From: UBA1429 sp964482225
GTDB taxonomy: Bacteria; Chloroflexota; Anaerolineae; UBA1429
Assembly: GCA_964482225.1 (NCBI GenBank)
Contig: CAYZWT010000018.1
Location: 1-64,000, forward strand
DNA: 64,000 nt
Direction of reading: 5' to 3'
A program made the position numbers and the translations under genes. Position 1 is the stretch's first letter, and every line of letters begins with the position of its first letter. Of this stretch, positions 1-7,310 are shown in pieces. The notes below the pieces were generated by a model. The model did no database searches, was not told the origin of the DNA, and saw nothing but the letters and a program-made list of their open reading frames with translations.

Positions 1-60
1 TCCCTGCCTCCCTCTCAGGTGCCAATATGCTCCACCAATACTCGAACAATCACAGATAGC

Positions 61-92
61 GCGCGGAGCAGTGCACGCTGCCCGCTCCGCGC
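61..92 (-). terminator. hairpin downstream of the small membrane protein gene
   Basis: GCGCGGAGC (61-69) pairs perfectly with GCTCCGCGC (84-92) around a 14-base loop. It lies just beyond the stop of the leftward gene at 101. There is no U-tract, so termination is inferred from position and stem strength. Bases 1-60 show nothing else. Confidence 0.45.
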
Positions 93-100
93 TCCTGCCA

Positions 101-406
101 CTAGATCGTATACCGCTGGCCGCCCTCGCTGGACATGACGACCTTGAGGCCCTCAAAGCGGGGCGTGGCGGGCTCCCTGGGGGCGACGCGAACTGGGCTG
201 GCCCTGCCGCGCCGCTGCTGTAGCGCCTTGTATTCATAGTGATGGCGCACCAGGCGCACCACCAGCACGCCCAGGGTGGCGCAGATCAGCAGCCACGCCA
301 CCAGAATGGCGCGCCACGGCTGGGGCACCTGGAACACGGCCAGGGCCAGCAGCACCCCCGCCGCCAGCGCCAAAACGAAAAAGAAGGCACGTCCGGTACT
401 CTGCAT
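101..406 (-). CDS. small two-helix membrane protein, unknown function
   Basis: This 101-residue protein is unrecognised. Two hydrophobic segments (about residues 8-25 and 32-52) are followed by a basic, Pro/Arg-rich cytosolic tail. The ATG at 406 has GGGAG five bases upstream. It lies 39 bases downstream of the FtsK-like ATPase gene on the same strand and is probably cotranscribed from that gene's LexA-box promoter. A membrane partner for the soluble ATPase is possible, but only the linkage supports this. It could equally be an unrelated passenger. Confidence 0.7.
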   Translation of the reverse strand: MQSTGRAFFFVLALAAGVLLALAVFQVPQPWRAILVAWLLICATLGVLVVRLVRHHYEYKALQQRRGRASPVRVAPREPATPRFEGLKVVMSSEGGQRYTI

Positions 407-445
407 CTTGCTCCCTATCCCTATCTCTATCTGTATGTCGCGTCG

Positions 446-1825
446 CTATCTTGCCGATTGGGTGGCCTCGGGCTGGCGCGCCGCCAGGCGAATGGCGCGC
501 CGCGCCTTGTCCCGGTTGAACCCCCCCGTGGGCAGCATCTCTTTGGTCATGCGATAGACCCAGTTCAGCGAAGGCCGGTGCCCGTTCTTGCGGATATAAC
601 GCTGGATCTCGCGCAGCGCCCGCTCGGGGATCTCGTCCGGCGGTCGGCCATCGCCCCCGCCGCCCCCACCCGCGCCCCCGGACAGTGCATAGACGGGCGC
701 CTTGTGGACGGCCCGCACCTCTGGCCGCACGGGCACCATCGCATCCCGAGGCGCGTAACGGCGGGCCCACTCGCGTAGCTCGGCGTCCGTGAGATAGGCC
801 ACCTGAAAGTGGCGCACGGTGCTGCCGTTCACCGCCACAAAGTCGCCCCGCCCCCGCAGACTCTCGGCGCCCGTGTCGCTACGGCCCGTGGCCTGGTAGG
901 CCGCCGTCCGGTCTGATACGCGCCCCACCAGCCGCACGGGGATATTGCGCAGGGTCATCGAGCCCACATCCGAGGCCAGCAGGTGCTGTGCGCCGATGAT
1001 CAGATGCAGCCCGGCATGGCGCCCGGCCTGGGCCAGCCGCGCCAGGTGCTTTTTGATCTCGGGGCGCTGGGCGATCAACTCGGGCACCTCGTCCACAAAC
1101 ACAAAGGTCAGGCGGCCCGGTCCGTGGCCGATGCCATTGGCCAGGGCCTCCAGGCCCAGCTCGCAATCGTCCGCGCGGCCAAAGAGGCCGCCGCGCCACA
1201 CGCTGGGGTGGCCGGAGAGGGGGCGAAAGCCGCCACTGGGATCAAAGAGGGCCACCTGGCTGCCGCCGATGCGCTGCGCCGCCATGATCATGGTCTTGAG
1301 CAGGGTGGATTTACCGCTGCCCGTCATCCCGACCACCGCCGCATGCACGTTGGTGGGCGAGATCATCTCCAGCACGAGCTGACGCCGGTCGTCGTCCACG
1401 CCCAACAGCAGGCTGCCCACGGGGATGCCCTCGGCGATGGACCAGGCCTCCTCAAAGGTGACCAGGCCATCGCTCTGGCCGTCATCTAGTGGCACCCGGA
1501 TATAGACGATGTTGCCATCCACCTCCACCGAGGTAGTGGGCACGTTGAGGGCATAGGCGAACTGGGGCGCCATGCGCTTGAGGCGGGGGAGCACCCGGGT
1601 GTTCACATGCAGGCCGTATTTCTCATAGCGCGGCGTCACCAGCACGCGCCCCACAGGCTCGATATCATGCACCCGCCGCAGCGTGCTAGAGCCGTTGGTA
1701 AAGGCCACGCGCTCCTCATGCCAGAGGATGCCGTTATCCTGGCAGACGCCCAGGATGCGATGCATCCGGTCGGCATAGTGGGTGCCTCTGCGCTTTTGAT
1801 CCAGAACGGTTTTGATGCGTTCCAT
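446..1825 (-). CDS. FtsK/SpoIIIE-like DNA-pumping ATPase without membrane domain
   Basis: A 459-residue cytosolic ATPase. Walker A is GMTGSGKS at about residues 166-173 and Walker B is FVFVDE at about 241-246, followed by an 'A-RHAGLHLIIGAQH' sensor-like segment typical of FtsK/SpoIIIE/TraB P-loop proteins. It lacks the N-terminal membrane helices of true FtsK. A Gly-rich linker leads to a C-terminal basic domain (about 405-455) that looks helix-turn-helix-like, perhaps for DNA binding. I chose ATG 1825: the upstream ATG at 1912 overlaps the -35 box, so it cannot be in the transcript. Predicted role is DNA translocation, either element transfer or damage-linked processing. The SOS-type operator in its promoter favours a damage or mobile-element role. 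Chromosome segregation is less likely given its size. Confidence 0.8.
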   Translation of the reverse strand: MERIKTVLDQKRRGTHYADRMHRILGVCQDNGILWHEERVAFTNGSSTLRRVHDIEPVGRVLVTPRYEKYGLHVNTRVLPRLKRMAPQFAYALNVPTTSVEVDGNIVYIRVPLDDGQSDGLVTFEEAWSIAEGIPVGSLLLGVDDDRRQLVLEMISPTNVHAAVVGMTGSGKSTLLKTMIMAAQRIGGSQVALFDPSGGFRPLSGHPSVWRGGLFGRADDCELGLEALANGIGHGPGRLTFVFVDEVPELIAQRPEIKKHLARLAQAGRHAGLHLIIGAQHLLASDVGSMTLRNIPVRLVGRVSDRTAAYQATGRSDTGAESLRGRGDFVAVNGSTVRHFQVAYLTDAELREWARRYAPRDAMVPVRPEVRAVHKAPVYALSGGAGGGGGGDGRPPDEIPERALREIQRYIRKNGHRPSLNWVYRMTKEMLPTGGFNRDKARRAIRLAARQPEATQSAR

Positions 1826-1864
1826 GCTCGTACCCCCAGAGATGGCCAACACACGACCGATACA

Positions 1865-1876
1865 GAACGTTTGTTC
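1865..1876. promoter_or_regulatory. predicted LexA (SOS) box, GAAC-N4-GTTC
   Basis: GAACGTTTGTTC matches the Gram-positive-type LexA consensus GAAC-N4-GTTC exactly, extended by one base pair each side (AGAAC/GTTCT). It starts 8 bases downstream of the -10 of the leftward promoter, so it covers the expected transcription start, a classic repressor position. That this lineage's LexA uses this box is inference. Confidence 0.7.
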
Positions 1877-1883
1877 TACAGGC

Positions 1884-1912
1884 ATTGTAGCAAATCCGAT
1901 CCTGGTTGTCAA
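1884..1912 (-). promoter_or_regulatory. promoter of the FtsK-like gene
   Basis: On the minus strand, TTGACA (1912-1907), a 17-base spacer and TACAAT (1889-1884). Transcription should start near 1877, inside or at the edge of the LexA box. The 5' leader would be about 50 bases. Confidence 0.8.
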
Positions 1913-2113
1913 GTGTTGTGGGGTTATTCATGCTATTTTGGATATTTGGAATACCGTCTCGGCGACTTGGGATATGCGCGCGTGGCCAGTTGGGGGGGGG
2001 AACAGCGGGGGATTTTGCGCGGGGCGCGTCCCTGGCGTATAATCTCTCCTTGGCGGCTTGCAGCCTCTGACGCCGAGGCTGCTCACCCGACGTCATTCCA
2101 GGAGGAAAGTTCT

Positions 2114-2374
2114 ATGCCGACGTATCAATACAAGTGTGACGAATGCGGCGTCGCCTTTGAGCGTTTTCAGCATTTTTCCGAAGAGCCGGTGCGCACCTGC
2201 CCCGAGTGCGACGGCCCCGTCCACCGCGTGATCCATCCGGTGGGGGTCATATTCAAGGGGAGCGGGTTCTATGTCACGGACAACAAAAAGTCCGGGGCGT
2301 TGACTTCTAGGGCAGAGCCCAAGGAAGCCAAGGCCGAGAGCGCGCCAGAGCCCAAAACATCTACCAAAGAGTAG
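2114..2374 (+). CDS. FmdB-family zinc-ribbon regulatory protein
   Basis: An 86-residue protein beginning MPTYQYKCDECG. Two CxxC knuckles (C8/C11 and C29/C32) form the single zinc ribbon of the FmdB/CxxC_CxxC_SSSS family, followed by the family's 'GVIFKGSGFYVTD' segment. The last 25 residues are a charged, low-complexity Lys/Glu/Pro tail. FmdB proteins are proposed regulators, but most have no proven function. The ATG at 2114 is preceded by GGAGGAAAG. The gene is monocistronic, with a strong hairpin immediately after it. Confidence 0.9.
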   Translation: MPTYQYKCDECGVAFERFQHFSEEPVRTCPECDGPVHRVIHPVGVIFKGSGFYVTDNKKSGALTSRAEPKEAKAESAPEPKTSTKE

Positions 2375-2380
2375 CATAGC

Positions 2381-2418
2381 AAAAGGCAGCGCCCTGACGC
2401 ATGGGGCGCTGCCTTGTC
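2381..2418. terminator. bidirectional intrinsic terminator
   Basis: GGCAGCGCCC (2385-2394) and GGGCGCTGCC (2404-2413) form a perfect 10-bp stem with a 9-base loop. TTGT follows on the right, and AAAA on the left gives a U-run for leftward transcripts. It sits between the convergent fmdB-like gene and the barrel-protein gene ending at 2441. Confidence 0.8.
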
Positions 2419-2440
2419 GTACGCCAAACGAACCGAGGGC

Positions 2441-2740
2441 CTAGAGCTGGAAGCCGCCCGCCTGTTCTACCACCTTGAACTCAAAGCCGGTTACGAGCTG
2501 TTCCAGCCGCTCGCGGAAAACCCGCCATTCCTTGCTTGCCAGGGCCGCCTCCATCGCCTCCAGGTCCTCCGTTGTGCCGCCGGCCAGCACCTGGGGCCCC
2601 TTGCCCCACACAGCGTACCACGCATCGGTAGGCTGGATGCCTATGGCGATGATCGCCTTGGCAAACTCTTGGGTGAGGAACTCGAGGTAATCCGGCTCTT
2701 TGCCCTCACGGATATTCCAGAACATAATCAGCTTGACCAT
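2441..2740 (-). CDS. small dimeric alpha/beta-barrel (ABM-like) protein
   Basis: A 99-residue protein starting MVKLIMFWNIREGKEPDYLEF. This is the beta-alpha start of ferredoxin-fold dimeric barrel proteins (antibiotic-biosynthesis-monooxygenase/NIPSNAP-like). No catalytic residues can be assigned. ATG 2740 is preceded by AGAGGGAA. A second, shorter relative with the same 'gene + barrel' look lies at 29343-29636. It is divergent from the dtd gene 68 bases away. Confidence 0.6.
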   Translation of the reverse strand: MVKLIMFWNIREGKEPDYLEFLTQEFAKAIIAIGIQPTDAWYAVWGKGPQVLAGGTTEDLEAMEAALASKEWRVFRERLEQLVTGFEFKVVEQAGGFQL

Positions 2741-2808
2741 CGTGTGTTCCCTCTGCGGTCAAGATACCATACTTTGCCAACAGCATCAACCTTGGGAGCC
2801 GGGAAACC

Positions 2809-3276
2809 ATGCGGGCTCTGATTCAGCGTGTGCGCCGCGCCGCAGTCTCGGTCGAGGGCGCCGTCATCGGCGAGATCGGCCCCGGCTTGGCGATCCTGCT
2901 GGGCGTGCGCGAAGGCGATACCGACGAGAACGCGGCCTGGCTGGCGGACAAGATCGCCCACCTGCGCATCTTTGACGATGACGCGGGCCGCTTTGATCGC
3001 TCGCTGCGCGATGTCCAGGGGGCGGCCCTGGTGGTGCCCCAATTCACCCTCTATGGCGATGCGCGCCGGGGGCGCCGCCCCAGCTTTTCCGAGGCCGCCC
3101 TGCCGGAGCAAGCCGAGCCGTTGTATGAGCGTTTCTGCTATCACCTGCGCCAGCAAGGCATCCCCGTCGAGACCGGCCGCTTTGGGGCGCATATGCTGGT
3201 CGAGATCCACAACGATGGCCCCGTAACCCTCTGGCTGGATACGGACATCTCGCGGCGCGGCAACCCGCGCGCCTGA
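2809..3276 (+). CDS. dtd: D-aminoacyl-tRNA deacylase
   Basis: The 155-residue protein matches DTD over its full length (E. coli about 145). It removes D-amino acids mischarged on tRNA in the cytosol. The second signature, NDGPVTLWLDT near the C-terminus, carries the cross-subunit Gly-cisPro motif. The first signature is PQFTL at residues 77-81 where the family has SQFTL, so Ser77 is replaced by proline while Gln78, Phe79 and Thr80 are kept. ATG 2809 has GGGAGCCGGG upstream. It ends 5 bases from the convergent amidase gene. Confidence 0.93.
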   Translation: MRALIQRVRRAAVSVEGAVIGEIGPGLAILLGVREGDTDENAAWLADKIAHLRIFDDDAGRFDRSLRDVQGAALVVPQFTLYGDARRGRRPSFSEAALPEQAEPLYERFCYHLRQQGIPVETGRFGAHMLVEIHNDGPVTLWLDTDISRRGNPRA

Positions 3277-3281
3277 GCGGC

Positions 3282-4310
3282 CTATTCGCGCGGGTCCTCG
3301 CCCCGGAAGAACGCCTCGATGGCGTCGGCATATCCCACGGCCAGCCGCGCCAGGGCTGCCGGATCGCGCGCCAGCTGGCCCTCCACCGCGTGGGTGATGT
3401 ACAGGGGCTCGCTCAGCGCGCCGGGCATCTGCGAGGGGCGCACAATGCGCTCCGATTCCGGCCCCAGCAGGATGATGTGCTGGCCCGTGCTATCCGGCGT
3501 GACCAAATAGTTGTCATCCAGGACGCCCCGGTCATAGATGTCGTACCCGAGATCGGCAAAGGCCGCCAGAATGGACTGGTGCACCAGGTTGGCAAAGCGC
3601 CGGTTGTCCGCCCCAAAGGGGCGGTCGGCGCAGTAAAAGGTCTGAGAGCCGCCCACGTCCGGCGCACGCCGGCCATCGGGATACTCGAATGCGTTCTGAT
3701 GGAGCGAGAGCAGCAGATCGGCCCCTGCGGCGTTGGCCAGATCCACCCGCGCCTGCGATTCGTCCACAGTATAGTTGAACACGCCGTCGCCGTTCACATC
3801 CAGCTCGTCGGCATTGACCGCATAATCGCCGTCGCGGGTCATTACCACCTGCAACCCTCGGCGCTCCAGCTCATCGCGCACCAACAAGGCCAGCTCCAGG
3901 TTGACTGTGCTTTCGTGATAGACCATGCGCCCCTGCTCGTCGAACCGGCGCGCCCCCAGGTCGTATCCGCCGTGGCCAGGATCAATCACCACGGTATAGG
4001 GGGGCAGGGTGGGCGTGGGCGCTAGCGTGGGCTGGGGCGTGGCGGTTGGTTCAGGCGTGGCCGTCGGCTCCAGGGTGGCTGTGGGCGGGGCCGTGGTGGC
4101 GGTCGGGTCTGCCCCCGGGTTCTGGGCCTCTGGCGCATTCGCCGAGGGCGCGGCGGTGTGCACTGCAGCGGGCGCCGGGTCGTCGCCCGGGGTGATGCCC
4201 GTCTGTGCCAGGTCGTCGGTGCAGGCCACGGCCAGGAGCCCGGCCAGCAGCGTGAACAACAGGGCGGCGCCTATGGCGAGACCCCCGAGTGAGCGTGTTG
4301 CCCGCCTCAA
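3282..4310 (-). CDS. N-acetylmuramoyl-L-alanine amidase, lipoprotein
   Basis: A 342-residue exported Zn-amidase (Amidase_3) that cleaves the peptide stem from murein. An N-terminal hydrophobic helix ends in the lipobox-like AVAC. A Pro/Thr repeat linker (about residues 65-105, TPEP/TPQP units) spans to the catalytic domain. Visible ligands and motifs are VVIDPGHGGYD (first Zn His), the Glu after YHESTVN, and LSLHQNAF (second His region). I keep the TTG start at 4310 because GGGAG sits seven bases upstream and the signal peptide needs this start. It is the last gene of the ABC-F/coaE operon, 4 bases after the preceding stop. Confidence 0.88.
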   Translation of the reverse strand: MRRATRSLGGLAIGAALLFTLLAGLLAVACTDDLAQTGITPGDDPAPAAVHTAAPSANAPEAQNPGADPTATTAPPTATLEPTATPEPTATPQPTLAPTPTLPPYTVVIDPGHGGYDLGARRFDEQGRMVYHESTVNLELALLVRDELERRGLQVVMTRDGDYAVNADELDVNGDGVFNYTVDESQARVDLANAAGADLLLSLHQNAFEYPDGRRAPDVGGSQTFYCADRPFGADNRRFANLVHQSILAAFADLGYDIYDRGVLDDNYLVTPDSTGQHIILLGPESERIVRPSQMPGALSEPLYITHAVEGQLARDPAALARLAVGYADAIEAFFRGEDPRE

Positions 4311-4314
4311 AGGG

Positions 4315-4509
4315 TCACTCCCAACCCACGATGCGCACGCACAGCCCTGCCAGCAGCACCACGGCGAAGGTCATGCCCGCCATCTGGCCGCCGGTGAGCC
4401 CCTTGTCTCTGGCCGCGATCCAAAAGATGATCACCATCCCCACGGCCAGCGCGAACCAGCTTGCCCACCGGGGGTGGGCTTGCAGCCAACGCAGCAATCT
4501 TGCCGTCAT
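4315..4509 (-). CDS. small two-helix membrane protein
   Basis: 64 residues with two clear transmembrane helices (about 17-34 and 43-60) separated by a short loop, and no recognised family. Its ATG overlaps the coaE stop (ATGA, 4509-4506), so it is probably translationally coupled. Conserved placement between coaE and an amidase would be the test of a shared role. From sequence alone nothing more can be assigned. Confidence 0.7.
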   Translation of the reverse strand: MTARLLRWLQAHPRWASWFALAVGMVIIFWIAARDKGLTGGQMAGMTFAVVLLAGLCVRIVGWE

Positions 4510-5147
4510 TGCTCGGTCGCCTCCTGATCCTGTGCGTTCCGGTCTGCCATCAGGCGCTCCCAGGCCGCTGCCACCTGGGCCTCCAGCTCCTGCAACGAGC
4601 CCGCGTTCTCGATCACCAGATCGGCGCGGGCCGCCTTGTCCTCCTGGGGCGGCTGGGCGGCGATGCGCCGCTTGGCCTCCTCAAGCGACATGCCTCGCCG
4701 CTCCATCAGGCGGGCGAGTTGTTGCGCGTGGGGCGCCGTCACCACCCAGATCTCGTCGCAATCGGCGTGCATCTGGGCCTCCAAGAGCTTGATCGCCTCG
4801 ACCACCGCTGCCGGCGCCGCGCAGGCGGCCAGCCGGCGGCGCGTCTCGCGCACCACCCAGGGGTGGATAATGGCCTCCAGGTCCGCCAGCGCCGCCGGAT
4901 CGTCGAACACGATGGCGCCCAGGGCCTGGCGGCTGATCTCGCCATCGGCGCCCAACACACCGGCGCCAAAGCGCGCCACAATGCGCTGATGGACCTCCGA
5001 GCCGGCGCGCATGCTCTCGTGGGCCAGCCTGTCGCAATCTATGATGCAAGCGCCCCGCCGGGCCAGCATCTGCGTCACGGTGCTCTTGCCCGTGGCGATG
5101 TTGCCCGTCAGCCCGATCACGTGCAGGGGCCTACTCCTGGGCGACAC
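4506..5147 (-). CDS. coaE: dephospho-CoA kinase
   Basis: 213 residues, catalysing the last step of CoA synthesis (ATP-dependent 3'-phosphorylation of dephospho-CoA) in the cytosol. It shows the P-loop GNIATGKST at about 15-23, the DCDRLAHE segment and the 'HPWVVRE' helix typical of CoaE. The GTG at 5147 overlaps the ABC-F stop by 17 bases and has AGAGG upstream. An internal GTG at 5120 (starting MIGLTGN) would avoid the overlap and is a reasonable alternative. It is the second gene of the ABC-F operon. Confidence 0.92.
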   Translation of the reverse strand: MSPRSRPLHVIGLTGNIATGKSTVTQMLARRGACIIDCDRLAHESMRAGSEVHQRIVARFGAGVLGADGEISRQALGAIVFDDPAALADLEAIIHPWVVRETRRRLAACAAPAAVVEAIKLLEAQMHADCDEIWVVTAPHAQQLARLMERRGMSLEEAKRRIAAQPPQEDKAARADLVIENAGSLQELEAQVAAAWERLMADRNAQDQEATEQ

Positions 5148-7059
5148 TGGCCAGCCTCTCCCAGCGTTGGAGGTGCGCTCCCAGCGCCTGCTGTAGCTCC
5201 TGGTATTCGTGGCTCAGGGCCACCACCCGCTCCGATTCCTGGGCGGCGCTGGCCAGCGAGATCAGGCGCTCGGCGTCCTCCAAGCGGCGCTCCAGCTCTT
5301 CGATGGCCTGCTCACAGGCCTCCAGGTCGGCCTGGCGGCGGCGCTCGGCGGCCCGGTTCTCGTCATTACCGCGCGCCCCAGTCGTCTGGCGCGTCGGTTT
5401 GGCCTCTTGGGCCTGAACCCCGGCCTCCTGTTGGGCCTTGAATTCAAGATAGGCGCTATAGTTGCCCTCATACTCGGTCAGGGCGCCATCGCGCACCTCC
5501 CAGATATGGGTGGCCAGGGCGTCTATCAGGTAGCGGTCGTGGGAGACCATGAGGATGGTGCCGCAAAAGTCGCGCAGCACGTCTTCCAGGATCTCCTGGG
5601 CCGAGATATCCAGGTGCGTCGTGGGCTCGTCCAAGAGCAGCAGGTTGGCGCCGTGGATGGCCAGCAACGCCAGGGCCAGCCGCGACATCTCGCCGCCGGA
5701 GAGGTCGCCGATGCGCTTGTCAATCTCGTCGCCCACAAAGAGATAGCGCGCCAGGTGCGCCCGGGCGGGCTCGATCTCGAAATGCCCGGCCTGCATCACT
5801 TGCTCCAGCACGGTCTTGTCCGGGTCCAGTTCGTGCTGGGTCTGGGAGAGATAGCCGAGCTTGACGCTGGCGCCGATGCGCAGGTCGCCGCCCAGCAAAG
5901 GGGTCTCGCCCAAGAGCGTGCGCAGCAGGGTGGTCTTGCCGCAGCCATTGGGGCCCAGCAACGCCACGCACTGCCCGCGCAGCACCAGCAGCGGCCCCGA
6001 GCGAAAGAGCAGGTGGGGCGCGCTGTCATCCTCCGGATCGGCTGCGTCGGGCCGCGTGTGATAGCCCACCGCCATGCCCGTCTCGCTGATGAGCACCTGG
6101 TCGCCCGAGCGCAGGGTGGTATCCAGGCGCAGCCGCATCCGACGCTGGGTTTCCGGCGCCTCGATGCGCTCCAGCCTGTCCAGGCGTTTCTCGCGCCCGG
6201 CGGCCTCGCGGCTACGCTGGCCCGCCTTGTAGCGCCGGATGAACTCTTCTGTCTGCTGGATTTGCTCCTGTTGCGCCTCGTACTCTTTGGCCAGGCGCTC
6301 CAGGCGGGCCAGCCGCTGGGCCGCATAGTGGCTATAGTTGCCCCGGTAGGTATCCAGGCGGCCATGGTGCAGATCCCAGACGCGGTTCACCACCCGGTCG
6401 AGAAAACGCCGGTCATGCGAGACGACCAGAAGGCTATGGGACCAGCCCTGCAAGTATGACTCGATCCACTCCAAGGCCGCCAGATCGAGATAGTTGGTGG
6501 GCTCGTCCAGCACCAAGAGGTCGGGCTCCTGGAGCAGCAGGCGCGCCAGCAGGGCGCGGGTGATCTGTCCGCCGCTGAGCACGGCGATGGGCCAGGCGTA
6601 CATCTCCTGGCGAAAGCCCAGCCCGCCCAACACGCGCTTGATGCGCCCCTCGTACTCGTAACCGCCGGCCTGCTCAAAGCGCTCCTCGGCCAGGGCATAG
6701 CGCTCCATCGGCTCGGTGGGGTCATCGGCCTCGGCCATCTCCTCGGCCAGGCGCAGCAGGGCTTGCTGCTGGCGGCGCAGATCGTCAAAGACGGCCAACA
6801 TCTCGTCGTACAGGGTATGCTGGCTATCGAGCTTGGGCTGCTGGGCCATATAGCCGATGCGCAGGCCGCGGGCGCGATGAATCGAACCCTCGGTGGGTTC
6901 CTCTAGCCCGAGCAAGATGCGCACCAAGGTGGTCTTGCCCACGCCGTTGGGGCCCACCAGGGCGATCTTGTCGCCGCGCGCCAGGCTCAGGTCAATCCCC
7001 GAAAAGATGTCCTGGGCGCCATAGTATTTTGCCAGATTGTGGGCTGTGAGAATGGACAT
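5131..7059 (-). CDS. ABC-F family ATPase (Uup/YdiF-like)
   Basis: 642 residues with two ABC ATPase domains and no membrane part. The first has Walker A GPNGVGKTT (about 36-44) and signature LSGGQ. The second has GPNGCGKTT and LSGGEMSRLAL. The inter-domain linker (about 245-320) is rich in charged residues, as in ribosome-acting ABC-F proteins, and the C-terminal 80 residues form a predicted coiled coil as in Uup/YdiF. Known relatives act on the ribosome E-site or confer resistance. The exact subfamily cannot be told here. It heads the operon ABC-F, coaE, small membrane protein, amidase. Confidence 0.9.
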   Translation of the reverse strand: MSILTAHNLAKYYGAQDIFSGIDLSLARGDKIALVGPNGVGKTTLVRILLGLEEPTEGSIHRARGLRIGYMAQQPKLDSQHTLYDEMLAVFDDLRRQQQALLRLAEEMAEADDPTEPMERYALAEERFEQAGGYEYEGRIKRVLGGLGFRQEMYAWPIAVLSGGQITRALLARLLLQEPDLLVLDEPTNYLDLAALEWIESYLQGWSHSLLVVSHDRRFLDRVVNRVWDLHHGRLDTYRGNYSHYAAQRLARLERLAKEYEAQQEQIQQTEEFIRRYKAGQRSREAAGREKRLDRLERIEAPETQRRMRLRLDTTLRSGDQVLISETGMAVGYHTRPDAADPEDDSAPHLLFRSGPLLVLRGQCVALLGPNGCGKTTLLRTLLGETPLLGGDLRIGASVKLGYLSQTQHELDPDKTVLEQVMQAGHFEIEPARAHLARYLFVGDEIDKRIGDLSGGEMSRLALALLAIHGANLLLLDEPTTHLDISAQEILEDVLRDFCGTILMVSHDRYLIDALATHIWEVRDGALTEYEGNYSAYLEFKAQQEAGVQAQEAKPTRQTTGARGNDENRAAERRRQADLEACEQAIEELERRLEDAERLISLASAAQESERVVALSHEYQELQQALGAHLQRWERLASVAQE

Positions 7060-7091
7060 GCCTTACCAACTCGTGCGCGGGATCGGGGGAC

Positions 7092-7100
7092 ATTATACCA
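7092..7100 (-). promoter_or_regulatory. extended -10 promoter of the ABC-F operon
   Basis: Minus-strand TGGTATAAT is a perfect -10 with the TGn extension, ending about 33 bases before the ATG at 7059. No convincing -35 is present, as is usual for extended -10 promoters. Confidence 0.65.
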
Positions 7101-7142
7101 CAGGGGGGCGTGGGGCTCGAACGCGGCGACCCGCAACTGTTC

Positions 7143-7295
7143 GGCGTTTCCAAAATCCAAATTATGTATATCTCGACTGTCGTCGAGATCATGCCTGGCT
7201 CCACGGTGGGCGAACATGGCGCATGTATGCGCCGTCTTTGCCCACCGTGCCGGCTCTTTGCCGTACGGGGCTTTAACTCTGACTTTGGAAACGCC
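7143..7295. repeat. 153-bp element with imperfect terminal inverted repeats and internal hairpins
   Basis: GGCGTTTCCAAA (7143-7154) is repeated inverted at 7284-7295. The match extends to about 17 of 22 positions. Inside are ATCTCGAC/GTCGAGAT (7170-7177/7182-7189), CACGGTGGGC/GCCCACCGTG (7202-7211/7240-7249) enclosing GGCGCAT/ATGCGCC (7218-7224/7227-7233), and CGGC/GCCG (7251-7254/7260-7263). It fills most of the gap between two leftward genes and holds no credible ORF. A MITE-like element or a structured RNA both fit. Confidence 0.5.
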
Positions 7296-7310
7296 CTGGC
7301 CGCAGCGCCA

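Noticed and set aside
1826..1912. Longer FtsK-like protein from the ATG at 1912
   Set aside because: That ATG overlaps the -35 hexamer and lies upstream of the -10 and the LexA box, so it cannot be transcribed from this promoter.
7100..7145. tRNA-like T-loop (GTTCGAG on the minus strand)
   Set aside because: The bases around the loop do not pair to form a T stem, and no acceptor, D or anticodon arm can be built.
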